DNA of 64,000 nt from Isoetes taiwanensis (Eukaryota; Streptophyta; Lycopodiopsida; Isoetales; Isoetaceae). A program made the translations under genes and the position numbers. The stretch's first letter is position 1. Each line of letters starts with the position of its first letter. The notes below the pieces were generated by a model. The model was not told the DNA's origin and made no database searches. It worked only from the letters and a program-made list of their open reading frames with translations. Where the stretch lies: contig JAJEKV010000008.1 of assembly GCA_021234155.1 (NCBI GenBank), forward strand, positions 7,900,445 to 7,964,444, read 5' to 3'. Below are positions 33,872 to 44,510 of the stretch, one piece after another.

Positions 33872-34906
33872 ATGTCTTTTATGAGGAGGGCTGCCCAGAA
33901 AGGCCAAATCCAATGGACATCTGTCTTTTTGTAACCCAATTGAATCAGAGTCTGCACAGACTCAAAATTCGGTCCAGAATTCTGCCATGCCCTCCCATGA
34001 CATTCCTGATGTTGCACAGGGCTGGGATGCAATAGATGCCTCTGTCACGTTGGCCTTGTCTGGTCAGGACGTGCCCCGCGCCTTCTTTGATGCCATGTCT
34101 TTGTTTTGCAACAAGAGGTGCATTGCTGGTGCAGTTGCCTTGGAGAGGGGATCCTCTGCTGATCACCTCCATATGTAGGTTGTCCTTAGAGCCCGTTACA
34201 AGAGTCCTAAGGCCTTGAATGATGCTATCAAAAGGGAGTTTAATTGGCCTTCTACGCTTGCGGGTGTTATCTTAGTATGCAAGGCCCTCAAGAATAACAG
34301 ATTGCATTGTTTCGAGGGTATGTTAGGGTACTGCATGAACGATATAGGGAAAGTACATTACTCCTGTCACTTGCATAATATATTTGAGAGTATGATTGAT
34401 AAAGGAAAAGATTTGTACTTGAGATGAGGAGTTAGGGACACGAAGAATCTTTGTATGTTGGATAATAGAAACCTTTTGAACAAGGCTGCCCACTTTGTGT
34501 TCTACCATGGTGGGCGCAGATTGACCCCTAGTTTGATGTTCAAAATTTGCAGGATGCTGAGAAGCGAAAAATATACTCTGAGCAGCAGTTGGATAATCCC
34601 ATCTAATACTGCTCATGTGAACGAACACAGGGTCCGTGCCGCTTGGAGGGTCTTGTTGAATCCCAGTCGTTGTATGCCGTCTGATGTGAGAACAATTCTG
34701 TTTGGTCTCCCTGCAGGTTACGTCCCTGTTGAACGAAATGGGCCAGGCCGCCGCCAATATTGGGATGACTCAATCCCCCCGATGAGATGGACTGCAATTT
34801 CCAGGAGATCCATGATCCATCGTTCAGCCCTGATATTGAAATCCCTGACCATGGTGTTGATTATATCCCCATCCACACCGGGGATCATACGATGACAGTT
34901 GGCTAA
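33872..34906 (+). pseudogene. Rep-like HUH endonuclease, copy C (most complete)
   Basis: ATG at 33872 (MSFMRRAAQKG) leads, after one frame change before 33987, into SVTLALSGQDVPRAFFD (motif I), ALERGSSADHLHM with the HLH pair (motif II), then a TAG at 34176-34178, GYCMNDIGK (motif III, the Tyr is the presumed nucleophile), a TGA at 34425-34427, then NKAAHFVFYHGGRRLTPSLM, VNEHRVRAAWRVLLNPSRCM and GLPAGYVPVERNGPGRRQYW. A frame change near 34780 leads to DYIPIHTGDHTMTVG and TAA. The total is about 340 residues with only two nonsense codons and two frame changes, so it is the youngest copy. The N-terminal half is the HUH nuclease; the conserved second half is not recognised. Confidence 0.75.
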
Positions 34907-35006
34907 TCTATTGTTTTTGTTGTTGCACGTACAACTTTATTTCTGTCCGTGTTTTGGTTTGTTTCAGCATGTGTTTGTATTGGTAACAAGTTGTTGCAGG
35001 ATAGGG

Positions 35007-35416
35007 ATGGAGACCGATGGCAATCCTCCTGGGGAGACCAGTCATCCTGCTGTGACTATAGATCCATCTTTCATAAGCACTGTGATTGAGGATTCCCATC
35101 CAAATCCTGAGGTTTATGCTCCTGAGGGGGAGCAGATGTTTACTGCAGAGGAATTTTTGACCAGTATCATTCAGGTTGGAATGGAGGCTCATCGAATAGA
35201 TGCCCCCCTCAGGATCCTGAGAGGCAGCTGACTAGCTTTTATGTGGCGATCGATTCCGCGATGTCCAGTGTGGCCTGGGAGCAGCTTGGTGCCCCGTTAT
35301 CTGAACTGCAGGCTTTGAGGTCTCACATGAGCTTGGCCAGGTGCTTGTTGACACAGGAAATCTGGCAGCTTGATGCTGTGATCATGGGGGCTACATCTGG
35401 ACAGACCAGGAACTAG
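35007..35416 (+). pseudogene. Second Rep-element coding segment, copy C
   Basis: Reads GNPPGETSHPAVTIDPSF, FTAEEFLTSIIQVGMEAHRID, then after a frame change near 35205 DPERQLTSFYVAIDSAMSSV, WEQLGAPLSELQALRSHM and ends GATSGQTRN with TAG at 35414-35416. It is preceded by TTGTTGCAG as in copy B. Predicted helical; no family recognised. Conservation in two copies at the same place argues that it belongs to the element. Confidence 0.55.
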
Positions 35417-35603
35417 GCGTTGTTCTTTCTATTGTGTTTGCAGTGTTTTTGTTTATGCAGTTTGATACGCGTGGCCCCAGACCACATGTACATTCTCTGA
35501 GCCTGTGAATATGTGAAGTCCTGTTGCTTCATGCTATGTCTTGTACATGCTTTGCGCTTTCCATTTGACTAACATCTGCAGGGTTGAAGAGGGCTTTGGC
35601 CCT

Positions 35604-36031
35604 TGGGCATAAGGGAGGCCCCTTGCACCGGGATCTCCCTTATGCTCGGATGAGCATTGGCATTGCATTGGGTTTTAATTCCCCAAGCTCACTAACGAAT
35701 CGTGTTTGTTCGAGCATAAGGGAGGCCCCTTGCACCAGGATCTCCCTGGGCGTTTGGTCTAGTGGTAACACACTAGTTCTTTAGCAATGTGGTCTCGAGT
35801 TCGAGACCGCCCAGAATCGCACTCAGTACTGTTGGAGGTCAAATCCCAACAGACGCAATGTAAGGTGGTTGGGGGCAGGGCCCAACCGAGCAATGTAGTG
35901 TGGTGTGTGGTCACATGTCCAGTTGGATGCTGCCTAGTGGCGTGACGTTAAAACTACTATCTATCTTATGCTCGAATGAGCTTTGGCATTGCATTGGGGT
36001 TCAATGCCCCAAGCTCACTAACGAATCGTGT
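35604..36031 (+). repeat. Tandem duplicated about 104-bp hairpin/T-arm unit, second copy split by a SINE
   Basis: Unit A (35604-35707) has a 10-bp stem CATAAGGGAG (35608-35617) / CTCCCTTATG (35635-35644), a T-arm-like module (35652-35690) and TCACTAACGAATCGTGTTTG. Unit B begins at 35710 with the same stem arm, is interrupted at 35747 by a SINE, and resumes at about 35967 with TATGCTCGAATGAGC, the module (35978-36016) and the same TCACTAACGAATCGTGTTTG. Confidence 0.85.
35748..35966 (+). mobile_element. tRNA-derived SINE, about 219 bp
   Basis: The head GGGCGTTTGGTCTAGTGGTA has box A (TGGTCTAGTGG); AGTTCGAGACC is box B; and GGGCG pairs with CGCCC as a partial acceptor stem, all as in a tRNA. 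A unique body follows, ending GTTAAAACTACTATCTATCT. The insertion point is defined exactly by comparison with the uninterrupted tandem unit to its left. Confidence 0.85.
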
Positions 36032-36170
36032 TTGTTGATTTCCAGGAAACAAAGAAAGAACCATGTATAGGATCATCGAATGCATGCCATTGACAACTGG
36101 ATCTTGGAGTCGTAGTCAATTAGCATGTGTTCGATGGCTCCTATGCATGGGCCGAACGTGGAACACAGGT

Positions 36171-36213
36171 AAGGCATGGGCATTGGATATTTGGGGTTCG
36201 ATACCCCAGGCTC
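36171..36213 (+). repeat. T-arm-like module 5
   Basis: AGGCATGGGCATTGGATATT followed by TGGGGTTCGATACCCCAGGCTC. It lies after a partly diverged spacer and shows the same GGGGTTCGA-CCCC arm. Confidence 0.6.
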
Positions 36214-36239
36214 TACTTATTGTTTTCCTACTGTATTGT

Positions 36240-39200
36240 ATTACATTGTTCTTTTCCTACTGTATTGTATTGCATTGAAAATACCCTTTTATGTAATGGT
36301 CTTTGCCTTAATAATGTCCCTCTCATGGCCAGGTCAACAGGGGCAAGTTTGACTTGCAAAAGACTCAGTTTGTACGCTCTGGATTTAAGGGGAGAGAATA
36401 TGCTCCCACATGTGCTGCAATCCAATGGACAAAAAGCCATAATACACGATTTAGCCATAATGCACAATAATATTCCTCAATCTAATGGTCATGAAAAAGT
36501 ATGAGACACCCCAAATGATAATACGCCCCAAATTATTAAATTCGTGTTTTATAAAACAACTCAAAAGAGCATAACTTGTGAGTTTCAACTCCAACTTAGA
36601 TGGATCTGATCCATCTTATCAACTTTTGTCATGCCAACTTTCGCATTTTAGATGAATTTAATCTTGTTGGAAAGATCTTATCATGATCTGCAACTTTTCT
36701 GAAGATAACTTTTGCCGATCTAGAGCGTCCATTTTTTTGGTCTGTCTTCGTGCCTCCAATAGAATAGGTTTACCTCGTTTGCCGACATAGCTTGTGGTCG
36801 ATAGGCATTTCGAACATCCGCCACCCTAGCTTATATTCGATGGGCATCGCAAGCATCTGCGTCATGGTCTGTGATGAAGACGACGGCAACATATCTTCAA
36901 TCCGCCCGAATGCTTAGCGCCACATGGAGGAATCCGGCCGCAGGAGATGTGACTAGAGTCCTATATATAAGAATTGCAATGTCGGTTGATAGATAGAGTG
37001 CTGTTGTGGATGCTAAAGCCAAGGTTTCTACAGATTTGATGTTGTTCTAGCTCCTCAAGTTCAAGCAATGCTCTTTAAACTTTCGTTCTGGTGCAATTAA
37101 TCTGGTGCTATTTGTATTGTTCCGTGCATGCTTGAATAATATATGTAGACTTCTTAGCTATGTAGTTTTAGCTCAGTTTTAAGTAGCAGATGATTACATC
37201 TTCCCTGCAGTTCAATGTGCGTGTGATCATTGTTGTCCCTAAACTCTATTCCATTGCGTGGCTATTTGTAATAATGGTGCAAATAAGTTAGACAATAAGG
37301 AAGGAAAATCAAAGAACATTATGACAATAGAACGATTATCTGTATCACCATAATGAAGAATCAACCTTTAAAACATTGTGTCTGACGCAAACTTCATAGT
37401 AATTGTTTGTTGGCTTTTTAAATCATATTTTAGAGATAAAGCTTTGTTGTATTGTCCACATGTTATCTCCATAATATCCTCATTGAGACCAGTTACACGT
37501 CCTAGGTTTTTCAGTTTTCCAGAATGCACCTGTTTCCAAGAATGCTTGACCTTAAAGTGAAAAATATTGATATACATGTTCCATTTGATTCTGATTTCTC
37601 ATAAGGGAGTTGGACCTTCAATTATTTAGGTAGATGAAAGTTGTGCCTTTGTTATTGAAAGAAGTTTATTATATTGAAGTCCTCGGGAAGCAATAATGGA
37701 GCTTTATATTAACGTGCAGTGAAAAACCCAATTCTTTTCTATAGTACGAGGGTCTTGATGATAACCAACCAATTGTTTTCTACAGTAGGAGGATCTTGAT
37801 GATAACTATATAAGTCTGACCTTTTGCCTATCTTATCATTATTTTCATGCTGCAGATGTTGCTTCATAAAGGTGAACTTTAGTTGTTTATGTAAACTCAA
37901 TTCGTCCGTAAATGATCCAATATGGTTGTGGCAGTTGAGAAATGACTTTAATTGAGTATTAAAGAAGCTTAATTCATTGATACACTCACAATCAAGTGGT
38001 ATTAATCATGCAGTCCAAGGAGATGGATTGTCGTAAGATTGCCATCACAAATGCATAACCTGGGACTGGTGAAAACTTTCCTTCCCTTCGATATTTTGTC
38101 AAGTGTACAAGAATAAATATTTGAATGGATAACATGTGAAAAATAGAAGTACTACATTGGGATATAACATTGGAATATAGTAATCGGTGGAAAAATTATG
38201 ATATTACATTAGAATATAGTAATTTTCTGGTGAAAAAGTTTGTGGGTCTTAAACGTTATGGATTTCTGTGTGGAAAGCTACACATTAGAATTCACTGTGG
38301 CTCTAGAATAATACTGAATTTTCCTTTATAAAATAGTCGATTCAAACATCAATACAACATTGTATCCTTGATAAATATTGATAAATAGAAATTTCTCAAG
38401 TGTGTTGTCTCCCAAAATCATCCCCTTCTTCTGACATAAAGTGCTTGAGCTTTTTGACTGAACCATAAATTGATTTTTAGATGGTCGATTTCTACTTTGA
38501 TCTATTTGATTTATTTAGATTCCTTTTTTTTTGAACAACATTGTATTGTCAAACGTTGGGCATTAATAGTGGGTCCAACTACACAGGTCGAACTAAAGAA
38601 ATGTTCCTGGCGGCTTTGACCACCACCATAAATTTCTTGTACCTATAAACTTCCCACAATTTGAACTTTCCCTAATTTGTTTTGTAAGGGGAGGGTATTC
38701 GCGCAATGTTTAGGACTATGATTAGGTAAAGTATTGTATGAAAAGTCATATATTTAAGGGAGTTTGAGCAGCTTGGTTGGTTTATAAGTCTCATTTCTAT
38801 TTTCGATTACTTTGGAGGCATTTGTTGCAATGGTTTAAAAAGAGAAAGAGGTGGAGTGATTTTTCGGAAAGTATTGGAGTGCAGGCATGATGCCCTTCCT
38901 GTGGAAGAGCCAGGCGAAGATTGCGATAGTGCAAACTCGAATTTTTCCAGATCCAAATTTTGCCAGATTTGAGGGTAGGGACAGATTTGGGAGAGCCACA
39001 CGTTAGAAGCATGCCTTCTTTTCAGAAGAAGTTCTACAGATTCAGGCTGTAGAGGGAGTTGGCGCCACATGCCATTGGCCAAAAGACTGTTGGTGCTAAT
39101 GCTATGTGGAGGTCCAACTCCTCTAACCTGCTTGATTTTGCAGCCTATTTGGTTTGAGAGAAGTGAGTTTGCATTGCTTATGCGAGGACTGTAGAGAGGC

Positions 39201-39590
39201 CAGTGTGCTTAAAGGTGCAATTCCTTCATCCCTCTTCTTCGCTTGAGTTTATGGGAGAGTCCATACCTATCGAACAGAGGTTTCTTTGGCTTGCTCACTG
39301 ACGAGAGTTGTGGCATGGTAGCTCTGGCTACTGAGGTATAGATCAGGCAGCTAGATGATTCTGTTGCATATATAAAATCCGTGTTTACCTTTATCTTTTT
39401 TCCAAGAGCTTTCGTGCATACAGGATTGCATTTTGAATTGAGTATCATTCGGGCTAGCCCTTTTGTGGGCAGTTAAGGATCCATAGCTTGTGGCAATTTC
39501 GTGGATCTGATAGTCCTATGCAACGAAAAAGGGATCTAACAGATCAGAAGCCCAGAACTACCCACGTTTCTGTCAATTATTACGTAAGAA
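36240..39590. other. Long non-coding stretch
   Basis: About 3.3 kb with no family-level coding similarity. A run of nearly palindromic AT-rich text and TTGGAAAGATCTTATCATGATC at 36675 may be old LTR debris. TTTTCTA-AGTA-GAGG-TCTTGATGATAAC occurs twice (about 37736 and 37779), a 40-bp tandem duplication. T-run at 38524 could mark an old retroposon end. Confidence 0.35.
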
Positions 39591-39599
39591 GAAGATTTC

Positions 39600-41372
39600 T
39601 AATGAATGCTGGATTGGATAGGACGAAAGCTTGTAATGCTGGAAGGGTTTTTTTCTTAAACATCCTCAAATATACAAAAAATGGAGATCCCATGATCTGA
39701 ATTTCATTAGTGATCTCTGGAATATCGACAGATGAATTACCTGGTCGGCCTTAAAAAAGAAAAGTAAAGGTACTGGCTCTGATAAAAAGATTTTATACCA
39801 TATAAAGCAGGTGGTTGGTAATTTAAGACCAACTCCATCTACTAATGATTTTCATTGGCAGCTGAACAGAAAATGTCTGTATAAAGTTAGCACCATATAT
39901 GATTTTCTTAATCATAAGATGAATCCAGGAAAAGTCTCTTCTAGCTGGCATCTTAGTACAGATACTTCAAAGTCTCTTATTCATAACGTTTGGAACTCGT
40001 ATTGCTCTAAAAAGATCTCTTTCTTCATTTGGCTTTTAGCCAATAAAAGTGTTCCCTGTCTTCTTAATTTCTCCAATAGAGATCTAAATATTCCACCTCT
40101 TTGTCCTCTTCTTCTGCTCAAAGCTTATGCCTTTTTGGAGGTGGTTTGAACTTTACTTTGGCTCCAAAGATAGATCCTCTATAATTAACTTCTTGCAGAC
40201 AAACAACACTTTTACCAACACTATTGCCTTCATTGCTCTTATGAATATCTGGAAATCGAGGAATAGATATCTATATGGACATAAGAGATTCTCTGTTACT
40301 TGAATTAAAATTCATTTCATATTTGATATTGAATTGGATGCTACTGCCCATAGAAATATTGCGGCTGGTGTTGGGATCGACATGGTTCATATGAAGGGTA
40401 TTTCAATTTGTATAAATCAAACTTGTCTTTTACACAAGACACTAAAATTCCTTTATTCTAGGATACATGGAGCTGTATCGAGGTCACCAGGAAAGAAAAT
40501 TTGATAGAGGCTCAAGTATGTATGAAGTTAAGCTATATGGAGATATCAGGCCACATGAACATCAAGTCAAATTCCCCCCTCATAATCAATGGGCGGTAAG
40601 GCAGATGATCAAAGACAATGAAGTATGCAAGGCAAGAGAAAGGATTTGGGCTGCAACCTTCACTAGATAAGTTTTTCAGATGGCATATATGTACTGGTTT
40701 ATTCATAATCACCATCAGGAGTTCATTGAAAGGAAATTTACCAAATACATGCAGTTATATTACACTCACAGGATGTTAGCAAATGCATATGGTACCCTTC
40801 TCTTACTCATGGTACAACAGGATTTCTACAGGATGATTAGAGATCATATGTGGATGGCTGATTCCTATATCAAAGGCGCTGCTGATAGTTTCACCATTAA
40901 ATATAACCAGTTGTTTAACTCTGCCACAAACTCTGCTGATCCAAAGATTCCTACCATTCCCTCTACCAAAATTGATACCATAGCCTCTTCCTAGATGCAT
41001 TAAGATCTTTTGGTTTTGCAGGTTTATTACAAGATCAGCTTTCGTAAGAATAAGGCAATGGACATGATGGTGATCAATTTTTACATCGCATATTATTGGG
41101 AGCAGCTCAATTTTGTGAATATTATTGGATTTCATAATCTAATTCAGCTTCTTAGGACTACTTAAAGACTTTTCCTTAAGGGTTGACGAGGTCAACTAAA
41201 CTTTATTCTGCTTCTTATCTAAACTTTGACCACCATATTTTGCATACCTTAAGTTTAAAAAGCTTTTGCTTTGTTTTAGGCATGCACTCTATTGGCTGCC
41301 AAAACCTTTGTATGTTTTTCCTTAATTAATAAGAAAATCATCTCGTTCCTTCAAAAAAAAAAAAAAAAAAAA
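39600..41372 (+). mobile_element. LINE fragment (family 4), zf-RVT region to poly-A
   Basis: Frame 39811-40149 reads NDFHWQLNRKCLYKVSTIYDFL, VWNSYCSKKISFFIWLLANK and CPLL, as in the linker and zf-RVT region after a LINE reverse transcriptase; FIALMNIWKSRNRYLYGHKR follows in another frame at about 40229. Further right, 40467-41160 holds coding-like frames (for example HMWMADSYIKGAADSFTIKY) that I do not recognise. The 3' end is a poly-A run of about 22 bases (41351-41372). No target duplication could be matched on the left. Confidence 0.65.
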
Positions 41373-44321
41373 AAACCTACTATGGTAGCCTTGTACACCT
41401 CAAGCGTGAATAGGGAAGCATGGCTAAGTTATATAACATAAATTTTCCAACCTTAGGATGGAACCATTATTTTTTTTTTTTTTGAAGGACGTCAAACTTT
41501 ATTAATAACACTCCATCATGATACATAATACAATGCAGAGACAGGAATAAAAACCCAGTGGATAATTAGATCCAACTGAGCAGGACCACTCGTGTAAGCA
41601 TGACAATATAATGCAATTCACACTATTTTCCTTCCTACAAAGAGAAGAAGAATATATAATCATATTTCTAAAAAAGTTACTTTAACCAGGTCGAACTTCC
41701 ACGTCCATAGAATCATTAATATCAACTTGATCTGCTCCCTGGTGCCTCAATGTCACTGAATCAGGGACATCCACTGTAACAATCATAGCAGATATTGGAG
41801 CTACGGAATGAACTAACGCAGATTGAGGAGCTGAGCTATTTTTATGACATGCAAGCTTCTTCGAGCGTGGAGTAGACCATCCTTCTTCCAAGAATTCTTG
41901 CTTGTGAGCAATGTCCTAAAGATGAGAGTGTTGATCCTCATTAAGAGAATCTATTGATATAGACTGAGACGGAGACGCACTAACACAAATAGAAAGAGAT
42001 ACACAAATTTGAGAACCATTAACAATAGAATGGGCAAGATGCATACCCGATCCATTGGCAATAGCAATCATAAAATCAGACACTTGCAATTCTAGTGGAA
42101 AATCCTCTAAGGCAAGCCAGCAAGGCATGCAGACTTACTTCGCAAGAATCCAGAAGAATAAACCTGATATAGAAGATAATGTCCCCAAAGAGGATCAACA
42201 CCACGCTCCACAAGCCTGTCAACTGCAAGTGAAGAGTCAAACATGACCAAGAAGGAATTATTATCTTCATCCAAAACTTTTAGAGACGCATAATGACGGA
42301 GACCCAGTCGCTGAAGGTGATGTTTCAGCCAGAATCCAACTCTCCTGAGATCCAAAAACTGCCCAGTGAAATGGCAAACAATTGCATGAGACGCAAGGTT
42401 CTGAACACACTACAAATGAGCATTATGATCAATTTCAACAACTGGTAAACCAGCCTGTGAAAAAACATTTGAACATTATTGTGCCTCATAGAATACACCC
42501 CCAGGAGGCAACTGAACATCCATACGGTCATCTTATGCTTGTAACTCATTTAGATACGAGCTCAATTCTTTCTTGTTATTCTGTAACATAATATTCAATG
42601 CAGCAGAGACACGAGCAGATTGCACACTGGATGTCAAATCACGTTTAATCCAATCGCTAAATCGTGTAGAAGGCGCTCTAGCCATAGCATCATAAGAACC
42701 TCCAAGAGCAGAGGGAGCAGACACATACCCAACAGAAGTAGACAAAAAAAAGAAGTAAATGCAACAGTAGAAGTATTTACAGTGGTTGAGAAGTAGACGA
42801 AGGTGCAGATTTAGAAAGAGCGGGAAAGTGTTGCAAGCTTGTACTCATATTAACAAGAGAAGGGTCAAAAGAAAGAGGATTGAGGCGAGAATTATTGAAT
42901 AAATTAGGAAACTGCAAAGGAGAATTCATATCATGTACAGAAGAAGAAGCAGAAGCACCACCTACCACTTTCTTGGCTGACAAACGTGCTCCAAAAGCAG
43001 GCAAACTAGGGTTTGCCATGGTAGCCGAAATCAGTAAACTCCAAATCCGACCCAGGTAGACACAACAAAGCTATATGAATTATACACCGATCACATCTCT
43101 AGCTTTCCAATGCACTAAAAAACACCTGAATCTGACACTTAAGCCAGAAGTTATGAAGAAAACCGCGTCGAGACCCTACATGGCGACCATCACAGTGCCC
43201 CCAAAGGAACACAAGTTCTTCCGGCGAAGGTATTTGGAGTAGTTTCTAGGTAGATCGTCTGGTAGTTAGGACTCCAGATGAGCTAGTATCTCGTATTTTT
43301 AATAGAGCCATTCTAGAGCTCTCAGTTTGGACCTTGAACCCTAATCAATGAACCCCCTGACTATAAGTGATTAGAATTAGATGTTATTCTCATTATTTAT
43401 CATGTTATGTAGATATACAATGTTGGTTGATCATGTTTGCACCTCTTGTGTTGGGAGGGGGGTAGAGACCTAGTAGTCTTGTTTAGATGATGCTTCTAGT
43501 TTAGACCCTTTAGTTCTTATTATATGCGGCCTGTGCATAGAACCCATCAGGCTTTGGAAGTTATGGAGTGACTGAGCACTACACAACGGGGTCGCTGGCA
43601 AGAGAAAGGGGGTCCCTGTTGAGCGCGGCTATTGGGGAATCGGCGCGAGCTAGGCTTATAGCCGGTCACTTCGTGAGGGCCGAGTATGGGTCCACTAATT
43701 CCTAGATCGATGGTGTCGCTCCAATCCTCAGGAGTTGTAGGGTTTCGCCTGGCTCCTGTTTCGGGAAGTTCAGTCGGGGACGAACATATGTCACTACGTT
43801 CTCTAGCCGCCTATCGAATCATTGTGCTTCGGGAAGGGGGTTCCGCCTTTCTTATTTTATCAGACCATGGAGATGCAACTCGGCGTAGCCTTGTAGGGTG
43901 ATACTTCGAGGTTGCAAATCTGGAAGGTTACAGTCACCTCAGAGCTTCTTCTAGCATATCTTGGTCTGCTCTATATTGGGATCCAACCGTCAGTCTACTT
44001 TCCCTATGAGTATGAGTCTGGGTAAGAGCTTATATGTTTTATGATATGTTGATATCTATGATGCATCTATGGATGGATGGATGTGTTACCCTTCGTGGTA
44101 GTTTATTATATTGTATTGCCAGTGCTGATGTTGTAGTATGCTTCCGCTGTTATAGGAGCCCATAGGGGATGGGCGCACAAGACACTTCCATGCCTCCCTT
44201 CCTACGTCTTGGCCACCCCAGGAATGGGGCAGACGGAGGGCCCATGTAGCAGACGATGCTGGATGGGGGATTTCCCATAGAGTATACGACTGGGCATCGT
44301 ATACTTTGTGGGGATCGTCAT
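41373..44321 (+). repeat. 5' LTR of the histone-carrying retrotransposon, interrupted
   Basis: 41373-41466 (CTACTATGGTAG to GGATGGAACCATT) matches 47149-47242 of the 3' LTR; 43180-44321 matches 47490-48573 and ends GGGGATCGTCA. Between them lies an ORF1-only LINE (41467 to about 43180); the LTR part corresponding to 47243-47490 is missing, so the insertion was accompanied by a deletion. The left end of this LTR is lost at the preceding LINE's poly-A tail. Confidence 0.8.
41467..43180 (-). mobile_element. ORF1-only LINE derivative (HAL1-like), family 1 3' UTR
   Basis: On the minus strand a 5' UTR leads to ATG at 43019 (MANPSLPAFGARLSAKKV), then frames with RFSDWIKRDLTSSVQSARV, GQFLDLRRVGFWLKHHL and SFLVMFDSSLAVDRLVERG, typical of the RNA-binding ORF1 protein (DUF4283-like) of plant L1 elements, ending at 41682. 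It passes directly into a 3' UTR (GGGTTTTTATTCCTGTCTCTGCATTG) resembling the 3' UTR of the LINE at 18136-18694 and a poly-A tail at 41467-41482. Endonuclease and reverse transcriptase are absent. Several frame changes are present. Confidence 0.75.
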
Positions 44322-44322
44322 A

Positions 44323-44335
44323 ATGGTATCAAAGC
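44323..44335 (+). other. Primer-binding site of the LTR retrotransposon
   Basis: TGGTATCAAAGC lies two or three bases after the LTR end. It matches the usual plant initiator-tRNA-Met primer site TGGTATCAGAGC with one change. It fixes the LTR boundary and the element's orientation. Confidence 0.8.
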
Positions 44336-44510
44336 AATATTCTTGGTTGACCAAGAGCTAACACTGGCTATAAATCTAATTAGGTAGATTAACTGGCCTA
44401 GTAAGGTGTGGAATGAAGATTCCAACCTTGGACTTCGATTGTGGGACAAATTTTTTTCCCAAGTAGTAGGGTCATAGAATTAGGCTACGTTATAGACTCA
44501 GGGAAAAAGA

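Noticed and set aside
33296..33913. 205-codon minus-strand frame opposite the Rep copy C upstream region
   Set aside because: No recognised motif, and its far end overlaps the Rep start on the other strand; best explained by low stop density.
35748..35815. A functional tRNA gene
   Set aside because: T6-C mismatch in the acceptor stem, an abnormal T-loop and attachment to a 150-base SINE body.
32899..36213. CRISPR-like array from the regularly recurring hairpins
   Set aside because: Only five diverged, unevenly spaced modules in a eukaryotic TE context; no uniform spacers.
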